From NCBI RefSeq assembly GCF_019649055.1, contig NW_026570288.1, positions 558,001-622,000 of the forward strand: a stretch of DNA of 64,000 nucleotides, in the 5' to 3' direction. Below are positions 45,601 through 52,744 of the stretch, one piece after another. The notes under the pieces were generated by a model. It searched no databases and was not told the origin of the DNA. It worked only from the letters and a program-made list of their open reading frames with translations. How positions within the stretch are numbered: the stretch's first letter is position 1; every line of letters begins with the position of its first letter. The stretch comes from Paramacrobiotus metropolitanus (Eukaryota; Tardigrada; Eutardigrada; Parachela; Macrobiotidae). Position numbers and translations under genes: made by a program.

Positions 45601-46817
45601 GACAGTGCATTATGGCCAACAAGCCCCGATGTCCACCACCCGGTAAACTCCAGAAAATGGAGGTTGGTGAAGCCTGGTATCGCATCTACGCGGACTTTAA
45701 AGGTCCCCTACCTCGGACTGAGACGAAGGGATACCAGTACATCGCAGTGGTAACAGACCAGCTGACGAAATTCACCATAGCCCGGGCAACTAAAACCAAT
45801 ACCGCACGAGAATTTGAAAAGTTCTTCGTGGAAGACGTCCTTCTAAAATACGGAATGCCGACCTTCATCCACTCGGACAGAGGGACTCACTTCACGGCGA
45901 AAACATTTGCCAAGGTCGCACGGATCTTCGACATCCAACACACGCTTGGAACTGCCTACCATCCGGAAGGACAAGGACAAGTCGAACGGCAGATGCAGAC
46001 GATATGGGACGGTATACGGAAGTTCTGCGATGTAAAGGACGGACACCGTTGGCACAGAGCTTTACCCTACGTCGTCTGCGGGATGAACCGAGCAGTCCAT
46101 GCCTCGACGAAGTTCTCACCATTCTACATGCTTTATGGGCGAGAAATGCCCATGCCACAGGACATAGTGGCCGGAACGAATACCCCAGAAACCTTCACCG
46201 ACAAGGAACACTACATCCGGCGGATCAAGGAACGACTTCAGCGATCACACGAAATCGCTCGCATCAACATAGACGATGCTTTCGAGCGGAACGCCGAACA
46301 TTACAACAAGAAGAAGTCGACACCGACCTTCAAACCGAGGGATAAAGTTACGGTGGAATTTCCGACCAAGGATCCAGCAAGGATGGAACGCTACGATGGA
46401 GTCTGGACGGTCATCAACTATGTTGGCCCAAACAACTTACTCCTTCGCTGCGAGGACGGACGTGAAGATACGGTAGCCGTCGATCGAGTGAAACATTACC
46501 GAGCTGAGACAAGTCGGCCGGTAACTCGGTCATCTGGCCCGGTAGCCGACCTCACAAAGGGGAAGGTGACTGGTACGCCGAAGAAGAAACCAGAAGAAAC
46601 CGTCGAAAAATCATCGGATCCGACCAACATTGCGGATAAGACCGAGCCGACGGTGAAGAAGAAACGAGGTCGACCACGGAAGAAACCGCCGACCGACTTC
46701 GAAACCCCAGCACTGCATGAACTGCAGAAGCAAGACGTCATAGCCAGTGAACCAGCACCGACTACGGAGAAATCAACCAAAGACACGGTTCAGCCGACCA
46801 CGGAGAAACCGAAGTAG
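39666..46817 (+). CDS. pol: Pol polyprotein of element 2: protease, dUTPase-like domains, RT, RNase H, integrase, AT-hook
   Basis: 2383 residues from ATG 39666; the frame is open from the -1 frameshift site. Protease DTGA at 373-376. CxxC-containing segments and an acidic Asp/Ser/Glu region follow. Two dUTPase-like beta domains lie at ~1040-1120 (LPPHSTCAIKV...VLKKGIKLGHM) and ~1160-1240 (LPPRTVTEVQV...VTLRKGAPMGRVEP). RT has YIDD at 1484-1487 and RNase H D1635. The integrase HHCC finger is followed by D2010, D2071, E2107. The C-terminus has an AT-hook (KKRGRPRKK) and DFETPAL. Ends at TAG 46815-46817; the frame continues open after it. Confidence 0.96.
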   Translation: MSSGDSFDLQHPTEPPDKDNPTNQPHFSRNEPTLTPQENRILTVLNVLGLNEDSTEDQFLTALSASTKEAEAARTMAAELGIFVNNDGIEIRFGTQEMPDSTDPPHQLGAGTSNVGTQQMPGSADPVPRLGTGTSEVGTQQLPDLRGANIASAPPAAESDAERTGHRTWTGLPVSRTSTEPPRQGPRRGGPGRRFAQRGNRNYPNVSSVSGTDRYAATLAAIDLTEEPGGFEEWETVPLEAQVPDYCLQQEAGFFQPQPRTVTGSRTFQNIDYMLSTVRPTDVSTEERILETARRFETTDPRKDGVANRPEVRKVVTAEVEHPTDHGPVSLIPVKPTVREVTFEKGTHKKPKTVRAWTHEIQIGPTPTMAMIDTGAETSLIEKRFCERNGLTMQPLGHYTKILGVGGQVAFVVSHCCTAPVTMQGFTSHHTFHVQPTDADVPVLLGCDYLHSKFTFILTPIPNPEQPEGTVVQSIPIPEASDTVGNEVRISRIDHPANSTRNICRDCRDTNRTLLEELALHNVIEHYQGRIRTGTLRPAKRILKSIPTPEASATEADALDKNLREVQQKYRTWFTGVQHFLDRRTLELVATLRQNGATTPDQIRIAQQECEPVMALIQTIDDEAWEWEDDRVPIHRQYMEYGLPIPRPLEMCSQELGSQLFSYLERIQQYGSAATTAFWQRYGEDTAITRNVPDPLPPVEEHRPTGVKFITSPPRPKGDTQLDEPDRPYRCVICKDNIDGVVRATQTRHSVTWLDGRPSSPAPPQPDRKVDRFRKTQPTVIRWLSNTSSQPTDLENQDGADRPTQPTDTADLSEPTTKVGYGNMPEVDLDEEGSAIEYEDYESDGSDVQNTSDSADTDSDNRPSEESEEEDDDEEFGPSVRHCRSDKPQKNDSDESSEDEEPTFDVRLTKALRSIVHTELIVDVEPTEQIKPADPEQQAEQDQLAALFEWAGGQPEETDLRPPTIVVQQLSTEQPTSANLTDQQKLGQPNTRKVRIAKATVEELNLDNKCPEVYHLKLDGGDFRPLDRQVVFNGERVSLPPHSTCAIKVRTAKPMDPRRRIHFVTLRRKIRPIRPIEAEIDIRPQIDTAWINIQNTTSQPKVLKKGIKLGHMQYSDIYAPDINNEHVIWELPLGVAKTWPAGPEPRPSPKFDIFETTGVRAQRKVQLPPRTVTEVQVVLDVPVSPLQKLMYLGGSDPKRDGIDKMDGATTHDGKTFTVLVANHTNHAVTLRKGAPMGRVEPFNMMTDDQKMEEARVNTTQVEGEDTESQEERRRIIDSMNFGKNLTDEQLAILKAVAWDYRTVFPTSKKPYGDVKGVTHVIDVQGAQPIKMNPTRTSWKGREFIQKHVQEMLEQGVIEPSSAAWSFPVVLAAKRNGDGTVGTRFCINYIKLNSVTKKNNYPLPNPDELLDRCAGMEYYGKVDCQSGFWQIPMDESSKDYTTFVTPEGMYRFNRMPFGVCNGPATFQMHMDKITASARKKDVFAYIDDVIFFGKTFEDFVEAFRATLECLRDAGFTVKPSKCEVGTDRLLFLGHVLSKDGIQTDDEKVAAIAEQSYPRTERQLRSFLGLANYYRKFIRGYAQKTSKMYELLRKDKNIKLDWTDAHTAEFNDIKKALTEAPVLAKFDPTKETVIECDASGAGLGAVLSQDSHPIAYASRVLHGPELNYGVTEWECLAVVWAVQKFKHYIDHGPFTVRTDHRALQNLLRCESNRPGINPRLTRWALALQGRDITIQYKPGVFCDNADALSRWPLERSDDKDPHEELDQVPNFEDLKDEIKACTIRTNRRLKDKAWKKKRKDGEEPPRFPPPPPLPGCNVISDWHDLSTTEVRVINIPASETLEPIIRTVNTAEELDNNDPNGETLPPPARPNEELRKAQLRDPRLRKIIDELENPEKLDHKSKHLEHYQMAQGVLYRLKTINLKLERCFVVPLFMRNNIIRSLHDGKTGNHFGREKTIEAVKLRYFWERMTSDIIEYIDKCRQCIMANKPRCPPPGKLQKMEVGEAWYRIYADFKGPLPRTETKGYQYIAVVTDQLTKFTIARATKTNTAREFEKFFVEDVLLKYGMPTFIHSDRGTHFTAKTFAKVARIFDIQHTLGTAYHPEGQGQVERQMQTIWDGIRKFCDVKDGHRWHRALPYVVCGMNRAVHASTKFSPFYMLYGREMPMPQDIVAGTNTPETFTDKEHYIRRIKERLQRSHEIARINIDDAFERNAEHYNKKKSTPTFKPRDKVTVEFPTKDPARMERYDGVWTVINYVGPNNLLLRCEDGREDTVAVDRVKHYRAETSRPVTRSSGPVADLTKGKVTGTPKKKPEETVEKSSDPTNIADKTEPTVKKKRGRPRKKPPTDFETPALHELQKQDVIASEPAPTTEKSTKDTVQPTTEKPK
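42108..42124 (+). repeat. Hairpin CCGACC-ACAAA-GGTCGG in pol
   Basis: Perfect copy inside the acidic linker of Pol. Confidence 0.75.
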
Positions 46818-47285
46818 TCGGATAGTAAGTCGGAAGCATCGGTTCAACCAGCTACCCAACCGACGGACGAAACAAAGAAGCCAGAAAAACCGGCTAAGAA
46901 AAAGAGGACGGTTAAACCAACCGACCAATCGGCGTCGACCACGGAAGTCAAAACGACCGACCAGGAGGTCGAATTCACCAAACCGAAAAGGAAATACACG
47001 AAGAGGACGGTTAAAACGACCGGCCCGGTGGCACCAACCACGGAAGTTACGGTAGCCGACCAGGTAGTCGAACCGACCAAACCCAAACGGAAATATGGAA
47101 CGGCCAAGAAGCCGAAGTTGACGGCACAACAGATGCTGGAAGAAACCGAAGTCACTGAAGATGAAGCTCATAAGGAGATCCTCGAGAGAATCTCAGAAGG
47201 ACGAGCTGACTCGGAGAAACCGACCAAACCAGTCAAACCAAAGACACCTAAAACATCAGTCACAACAGCACTGACTCAGTCATAG
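46818..47285 (+). CDS. Pol tail of element 2 after an in-frame TAG
   Basis: Same frame as Pol with no other stop to 47283-47285. It has Lys/Thr-rich repeats (KRTVKPTDQ, KRTVKTTG, KPKRKYG) and ends with LTAQQMLEETEVTEDEAHKE, which matches the tail of element 1. There is no early ATG. In element 1 the same tail is separated by a frame change instead of a stop, so the break is not conserved and may be a lesion; readthrough cannot be excluded. Confidence 0.65.
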   Translation, partial: SDSKSEASVQPATQPTDETKKPEKPAKKKRTVKPTDQSASTTEVKTTDQEVEFTKPKRKYTKRTVKTTGPVAPTTEVTVADQVVEPTKPKRKYGTAKKPKLTAQQMLEETEVTEDEAHKEILERISEGRADSEKPTKPVKPKTPKTSVTTALTQS

Positions 47286-47451
47286 GGCCATAGGCGTAAC
47301 TTAACATAGGTTATAGGTAGCTTAACAGTAGCTAGGAATAGATGGACCTTTGGTGTCGAAATTGGAACCTCTTCAATTGACCGGAACATCTTCAGTTGAA
47401 TGTACGGGAGTTAGTAGAATTCTAACGCGCCGTATTTCCTTTCCTTAACAG
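47286..47451 (+). promoter_or_regulatory. Intergenic region and splice acceptor for P1, element 2
   Basis: ATAGGTAGCTTAACAGTAGC (47314-47333) is shared with the same region of element 1. A branch-like TTCTAAC (about 47420) precedes a pyrimidine tract TTTCCTTTCC and TTAACAG, ending at 47451. The exon then starts CGA in phase 0 with the 709-codon P1 frame. Confidence 0.65.
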
Positions 47452-49707
47452 CGACAACAATGTCAGACCGACGTCGTAACGACCAACCTTCCAGCGGATC
47501 TAACAGCGGACGTAGCGGATCTAACAATAGATCGCACCCGTATCCGACACATCATCGCTCGGAACGGAACGACACTCATGGGACCACCACTGCAGTTCCC
47601 ACCATTACCGTCACCACCGGGAATGATGTCACCGACCAGATTGGCATCAATTAGTATAATTGGCCCGGACGGTACTATATCGCCACCAAGGTCGATATTA
47701 GTGTCAACAGTACCAGGACCGTTCTCACCGCCGATCTCGCCAACTCGACTCGGATACCCGAGACAACCGACTCTCTGGGGAAATCCGACGTTGGCGCCAT
47801 ATCTGACGAACCCGTCAAACCAGTACGGAAGCTTGGCAGGAGGGCAGCCCACACAGGGTTTTGCACCGACGACGGCCACACAGGTCGTAACTTCAATGCC
47901 TCCACCGCCAGTACCGCCACCGGTAACGTTGCCGGCGAGTGGTCAATCCAGAACGGAGACGCCGCGAGAACTGCGCCGTCAAGTGGAAATCGCCCAATCC
48001 CAAATCAAAAACTTGGAGGATTCACTAGCGGCGACCACAGCCTCAAACCCGGACCATTCCGAGTACCGATTTGCACTGTTACGGCAGATCGGCGAACTCC
48101 AAACCTTCATTAATGGCAACTACGACCTGATCCGGAAAAAGGATGGGACGTCAGCTCAACCGACGGCTACCTCCCAGGGAACCGTGTCAACACCGACCAC
48201 ACAGGCCGGTACGTCGACATCGGTACAACCGGACTCGACATCGACGACCTCCGCTGTCCAACAGACGATCAGCCGAGCACCGTCATTAGCGATCGGTAAA
48301 CTGAGAATTCAACGGGAGGACGCCCTAAAACAAGTGGCGGAATATGACCAACAGATGAACGACCTCCCTAGAACAGTGGATAACTATGACCACGAAATGA
48401 GACGACTCAGCCGACAAGAGGCTTACTACCGATCCAAGGCGGTCAACCTGGAAGAGCAAATTAGAACCGAAGAATACGCTCTCAGGACTCGACAGGCACA
48501 ACCGGGAACATCGGTGACGACCACACAGGCCGTCATCGACGAGGAAACGAGACTCGCTCGGTTGGAGGACCTAAGAGGAAAGCGAACCGATGCAATAGAC
48601 ACTATTGCTCGGTTACAACAGCGACTTACCAACCTCCTACCCACCGATCAATACTTCTCTCAACGGATGAGGGAATTGACGGATCAAATCCAGGAATGGA
48701 ATGAATACGTCCAGGAAAGGGAGGACGAGATTCATGAAGCGGAAACTTCGGCAGCTCAACCGACAACTGCTCCGCAAGAAAATACGTCGACGACGACCAC
48801 ACAGGTCGGAACGTCGACATCCATTCCCATTGGAACATCCCAGCCGACCTCGGCAGGCCAACAGACGACTGCTCGAGTACCGTCGGTGGAGATAGGAAAA
48901 CTCCGACTACAACTAGACGAGTCCCGGAGACAGGTTGCCTACTATACCACGAAGGCAGCCGACCTTCCACCTTCGACCCATGACTACGCCTACAAACGGT
49001 GGGAGTCGGAAGAACAGGTCCGAAGGTCGAACGCGAGAATCATTGTGCTGGAACGCCAAATCCGAACCCTGGAAGCGGCACAGGTTCAACCGGGAACGTC
49101 GGTGACGACCACACAGGCCGTCATCGACGAAGAAAAACGCCTCGCCCGGCTGGAAAACGCTAAATTCCTACGCGACGAGACGTATGACAATATACGTAAG
49201 CAGCAACAAACGCTGACTCGTCTTGCGCCAGGGCATCCGGACTACCAACATACGGTAGAAATAATACGTCGGCTAACCGACTACGCCATGTCGAAGGACA
49301 ACGAGATCCGAGCGATGGAACTGGAGGCAACCCAACCAGTGGCGGCCCCCGACGTCGAAATGGACGTGAACCAACAAGTTCCGCAGGAAGTGCAAGGTGG
49401 ACCACCTGTGACAGTACAGGAATTGGCACACTTCCTCCGAGCAGCTAACATAATGGCTACTCGGATCCAGGCGCGGTTGGACGACACACCACGCGGAACG
49501 GTCGAATCTCGTACACTCGAGACAGACCAACTGGAACTCAACGTCATTATCGGACGCTTACCGAAATCCCCCCCAAGAGATACCGACGGAACAACTACCA
49601 CTACGGACTATACGGAGGGAACTGGACAAACTTCATCAATTGATGAACAAACACCCCCACTTCGTCCAGAACTTGGACGCAGCCGAACGACGGTCGGACA
49701 ACGTTAA
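47452..49707 (+). CDS. Accessory polyprotein P1 of element 2, N-terminal part
   Basis: The frame is open from the splice acceptor (47452) to TAA 49705-49707; the first ATG in this frame is 47578. A short ATG ORF in another frame (47460-47654) encodes the RRR...RSHPY segment resembling element 1, so the N-terminus is ambiguous. After a Pro-rich start come about six helical-hairpin units of ~60 residues (for example IGKLRIQREDALKQVAEYDQ...NLEEQIRTEE), joined by Thr/Ser/Gln linkers with TTTQV or TTTQAV. The last ~45 residues may be out of frame, because a better continuation lies in the +1 frame past a C7 run at 49568-49574. No signal peptide or membrane segment. Function unknown. Confidence 0.7.
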   Translation, partial: RQQCQTDVVTTNLPADLTADVADLTIDRTRIRHIIARNGTTLMGPPLQFPPLPSPPGMMSPTRLASISIIGPDGTISPPRSILVSTVPGPFSPPISPTRLGYPRQPTLWGNPTLAPYLTNPSNQYGSLAGGQPTQGFAPTTATQVVTSMPPPPVPPPVTLPASGQSRTETPRELRRQVEIAQSQIKNLEDSLAATTASNPDHSEYRFALLRQIGELQTFINGNYDLIRKKDGTSAQPTATSQGTVSTPTTQAGTSTSVQPDSTSTTSAVQQTISRAPSLAIGKLRIQREDALKQVAEYDQQMNDLPRTVDNYDHEMRRLSRQEAYYRSKAVNLEEQIRTEEYALRTRQAQPGTSVTTTQAVIDEETRLARLEDLRGKRTDAIDTIARLQQRLTNLLPTDQYFSQRMRELTDQIQEWNEYVQEREDEIHEAETSAAQPTTAPQENTSTTTTQVGTSTSIPIGTSQPTSAGQQTTARVPSVEIGKLRLQLDESRRQVAYYTTKAADLPPSTHDYAYKRWESEEQVRRSNARIIVLERQIRTLEAAQVQPGTSVTTTQAVIDEEKRLARLENAKFLRDETYDNIRKQQQTLTRLAPGHPDYQHTVEIIRRLTDYAMSKDNEIRAMELEATQPVAAPDVEMDVNQQVPQEVQGGPPVTVQELAHFLRAANIMATRIQARLDDTPRGTVESRTLETDQLELNVIIGRLPKSPPRDTDGTTTTTDYTEGTGQTSSIDEQTPPLRPELGRSRTTVGQR

Positions 49708-52700
49708 GCCACCTTCAACGATAGAGGTGCAGGCCGTCGTCGCCGAAGGAAATCTTGCCCTAGATCGATGGACAGGAGCGCATGTCAACAGAGACATCGC
49801 GCTAGCCAATGCTGGACGGATCAACAGCATCAAGCGAAGTATTCGCATTGTCCAAATACTATCGGCAAGAGGTGAACCGACCACCGACGATGTGGCTCAA
49901 CGGATCATCAACCATGTCGGAACAATCCGACAACTGATCCAGAGTGACCCACCTGGTAACGAACAACAAGTTCCGTCTTACCACATCATGGCACTCCGAG
50001 CTAGGGAAGACCCCCGGGCCGCTGAAATCTGGAGAACAATCCTCGATGGAAAGCGGACGCTCATGGGAATCTACGAGGATATCACCGAGACAACGGTGTC
50101 CGGAGCCTTACCGAAGATTAACACTCTGGTAACTGACATAAAGTTGGCAGAGGACTTCGTAAGAAACGGCATCCCTGCGACAGAACCAGGCAAAAGCCGG
50201 CTCGAGGCCGTTATGGGCCACATGAAACAGTTCATCCTCACGGAGAAACGTCCGACCTCGGAGCTGGAAGAACAGACTTCCAGCACATCGACGACGACCA
50301 CACAGGCCGTCATGATGAATACGTCGACTAACACTACGGTCGACCCGGAACGACTTCGGAAAATTGAATCCCTTAAACGAAGAAAAAGCGGGATAATTAA
50401 TCAGTCCAACAAGATACGGGAACGGATGAGAATTCTCCCAACAAGCGGAGCAAACCGTCCCCAGGAGTTCCAAGTTCTGTTGGATCAGTACAAACAACTG
50501 TACAACCAGCATAACGAACTTGACACACAAATCCGAACGGAGGAACAAGCACTCCAGACGGCAACCGCCTCATCGCAACCGACGACCACACAGGTCGTAA
50601 CGGAGCCGACCGAAGAAGGCCTTAGGACGTACATCAATGCCAAAGTCGCATTGCGGGAGGCAGAACGAATCTCGAAGCAGATCAACGAACGATCAGCAAA
50701 GGGCCTCGAACCGAACGCCCGAGAGAAACTCAGCGAGATCTTAACTCGCATGAAAATGGTTCAAGACCTGATCCAACATGGACCGCCGATGACGGAAAAC
50801 CACAGACGCTTGATTCAACCCGGCGTCGACCTGCTGGTTAACTCCAATAGAGAGCAACGAAGCCTCTTGACGGTGGAACCGACGACGAGTTCAACTAGGT
50901 ACTCGCCGATATCCTCACCGACGCCTGCTGTGTCACCAACGACACAGATGAAAAAGGACCGTCGACACAAGATTGAAACCACGATCTCTGACGGACGAGA
51001 TCTATTGGGTGACCTCCAGCGAAAATATATCGACATAACTCCAGTCGATATAGTTAGTGTCAAGGAAGCTCGGCAGAAGATGGATCACTTGGCAGCCTAC
51101 TTAAGGCAAGCCGACGACCTTATCAACATGGATAAGCCGACCGAAGCCGACGAACGGCAACTCAGGTCGACCATCGAGAGGATAACAGAAATCCTCGACG
51201 CCGAACCGAACTACAATCGGATTCCGACGCCACCACCACCTCGAAGACCGACACCGACCACAACGGCGGTGATGACCCTGGTACACTCGACGCCGATGAC
51301 AGACCTGCTCGGCAACATCGAAGTTATTTACCAGGCCGGTCAGGACTTGGCAGAAATCTTCTTCCACCGACTCAAGGGAAACTTACCTCAACAGGAGGCA
51401 TGTCGACTGTCACGAATCGATCGAGCTCTACGGAACGACCTGGACTGGGCCGACACACTTGGCTCATGGGGAATTCCGAGCGCAGGTCCGAACCAAGACC
51501 GACTAGCTGAAGCTCTTCAGTCGATAGTCGACCACATCCGACAATACTTGGCGGTGCCGACAGAAGCACCGACCAAGCCGGTCACCCCAGAAGATGAGGA
51601 AATGACCCTAACTAACTCGCCCGGACCGGACGTCGAACTTCCACTAGTCGAAGCCGCGACCGACCAACAAGAAGTCGATCTCGAGGCAGTGGAAGACCAG
51701 TACCGAGAAGCGGTAGAGGTCATGGAAACCCTTAACAAACAACTCCGAGAACTGGACCCTAACAAACCTTTCGAGAGACGGCTACGAGAAGCGCTGGAAC
51801 AACAGCATGTCATTTGCTCTCGACGGGTTCAGGACTTGTGGAAGATTCTCGAGGCAAACCCACAAAGGGCTCAGCCGAAGTCGACTCAACCGAAGCCGAC
51901 CTCCACGGGACAACCCACCCAACCTACACTCGCGGAAAGACGGAAAATTATGGATCAGAACTTGGCCCGGGCAAAACAGATTGCAGCCGGCCTGGAACGT
52001 CAGATAGCCGACATGAGCGATACTGACCCAACAATGATCAACGTAAAGCTGGCATTACACGACCAGCTCCGGATTTCCCAAATGCACGTCCATGACTTGG
52101 AAGCGGAAATTGACACCCAAAGACGACAAAGTCTTCGGGATAACCAAGCAGAAAGAGCGCGACGTGCAGCTACTAACAGTCAGCCGACGTCGACAACAGC
52201 GCCGGTCCAGCCGACACCAACAGTGGTGCCGACTCAGCCCAAACCGGCTTCGCCGAAACCAGTGGACATCAGTGACCGACCTATGTCTCCGGCTACAGAA
52301 GCACGGATAATGGCAGCGATTCCGGACACAGGAAGCTTGCCGATCAGCGCACCGTCGTCGACCATCAAACTGATGAACCAGGTCGAGCAACTCATCACAG
52401 AGATGAGAGCTCGCCGAAACTTCTGCGAATCCGGCAGTCAACTGGCTCATGACTTGGATCGCGACATTTTGGCCTGGGGAAGCAACGCCAAACACCTGCG
52501 TCAAATGTACCACGCAGATGCCCCCAAGACGGCCAGCATTAGGCGACATATAAATTCAATTACATCCTGGCTGGAAATGCAGGTCAGAAATTACGAGGAC
52601 GACAAAGAGAGGACGGAGACGACTAATCAGGCACCACAAAGGGCCATAGTTACTAGTCGAACATCACGGATAAGACAGGTCCAGTCGACACGAAACCCGA

Positions 52701-52744
52701 CTGCTGACCTCGTCCGACCTCCACCTCCTCCGGCACTACAGTAG
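49562..52744 (+). CDS. Accessory polyprotein P1 of element 2, middle part
   Basis: ATG 49643, but the frame is open upstream past 49562 with helix-like residues (RELDKLHQLM). It overlaps the end of the previous frame and probably continues it. It encodes about eight or nine more helical-hairpin units of ~60-90 residues, for instance RIRERMRILP...LDTQIRTEEQAL, EAVEDQYREAVEVMETLNKQ and LAERRKIMDQNLARAKQIAA. Linkers again carry TTTTQAV. Ends at TAG 52742-52744 (CAG TAG GCC) and the same frame stays open after it. Confidence 0.75.
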   Translation, partial: RNPPQEIPTEQLPLRTIRRELDKLHQLMNKHPHFVQNLDAAERRSDNVKPPSTIEVQAVVAEGNLALDRWTGAHVNRDIALANAGRINSIKRSIRIVQILSARGEPTTDDVAQRIINHVGTIRQLIQSDPPGNEQQVPSYHIMALRAREDPRAAEIWRTILDGKRTLMGIYEDITETTVSGALPKINTLVTDIKLAEDFVRNGIPATEPGKSRLEAVMGHMKQFILTEKRPTSELEEQTSSTSTTTTQAVMMNTSTNTTVDPERLRKIESLKRRKSGIINQSNKIRERMRILPTSGANRPQEFQVLLDQYKQLYNQHNELDTQIRTEEQALQTATASSQPTTTQVVTEPTEEGLRTYINAKVALREAERISKQINERSAKGLEPNAREKLSEILTRMKMVQDLIQHGPPMTENHRRLIQPGVDLLVNSNREQRSLLTVEPTTSSTRYSPISSPTPAVSPTTQMKKDRRHKIETTISDGRDLLGDLQRKYIDITPVDIVSVKEARQKMDHLAAYLRQADDLINMDKPTEADERQLRSTIERITEILDAEPNYNRIPTPPPPRRPTPTTTAVMTLVHSTPMTDLLGNIEVIYQAGQDLAEIFFHRLKGNLPQQEACRLSRIDRALRNDLDWADTLGSWGIPSAGPNQDRLAEALQSIVDHIRQYLAVPTEAPTKPVTPEDEEMTLTNSPGPDVELPLVEAATDQQEVDLEAVEDQYREAVEVMETLNKQLRELDPNKPFERRLREALEQQHVICSRRVQDLWKILEANPQRAQPKSTQPKPTSTGQPTQPTLAERRKIMDQNLARAKQIAAGLERQIADMSDTDPTMINVKLALHDQLRISQMHVHDLEAEIDTQRRQSLRDNQAERARRAATNSQPTSTTAPVQPTPTVVPTQPKPASPKPVDISDRPMSPATEARIMAAIPDTGSLPISAPSSTIKLMNQVEQLITEMRARRNFCESGSQLAHDLDRDILAWGSNAKHLRQMYHADAPKTASIRRHINSITSWLEMQVRNYEDDKERTETTNQAPQRAIVTSRTSRIRQVQSTRNPTADLVRPPPPPALQ

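Noticed and set aside
46815-46817. Programmed readthrough at the pol/tail TAG
   Set aside because: Element 1 has a frame change, not a stop, at this junction, so the break is not conserved.
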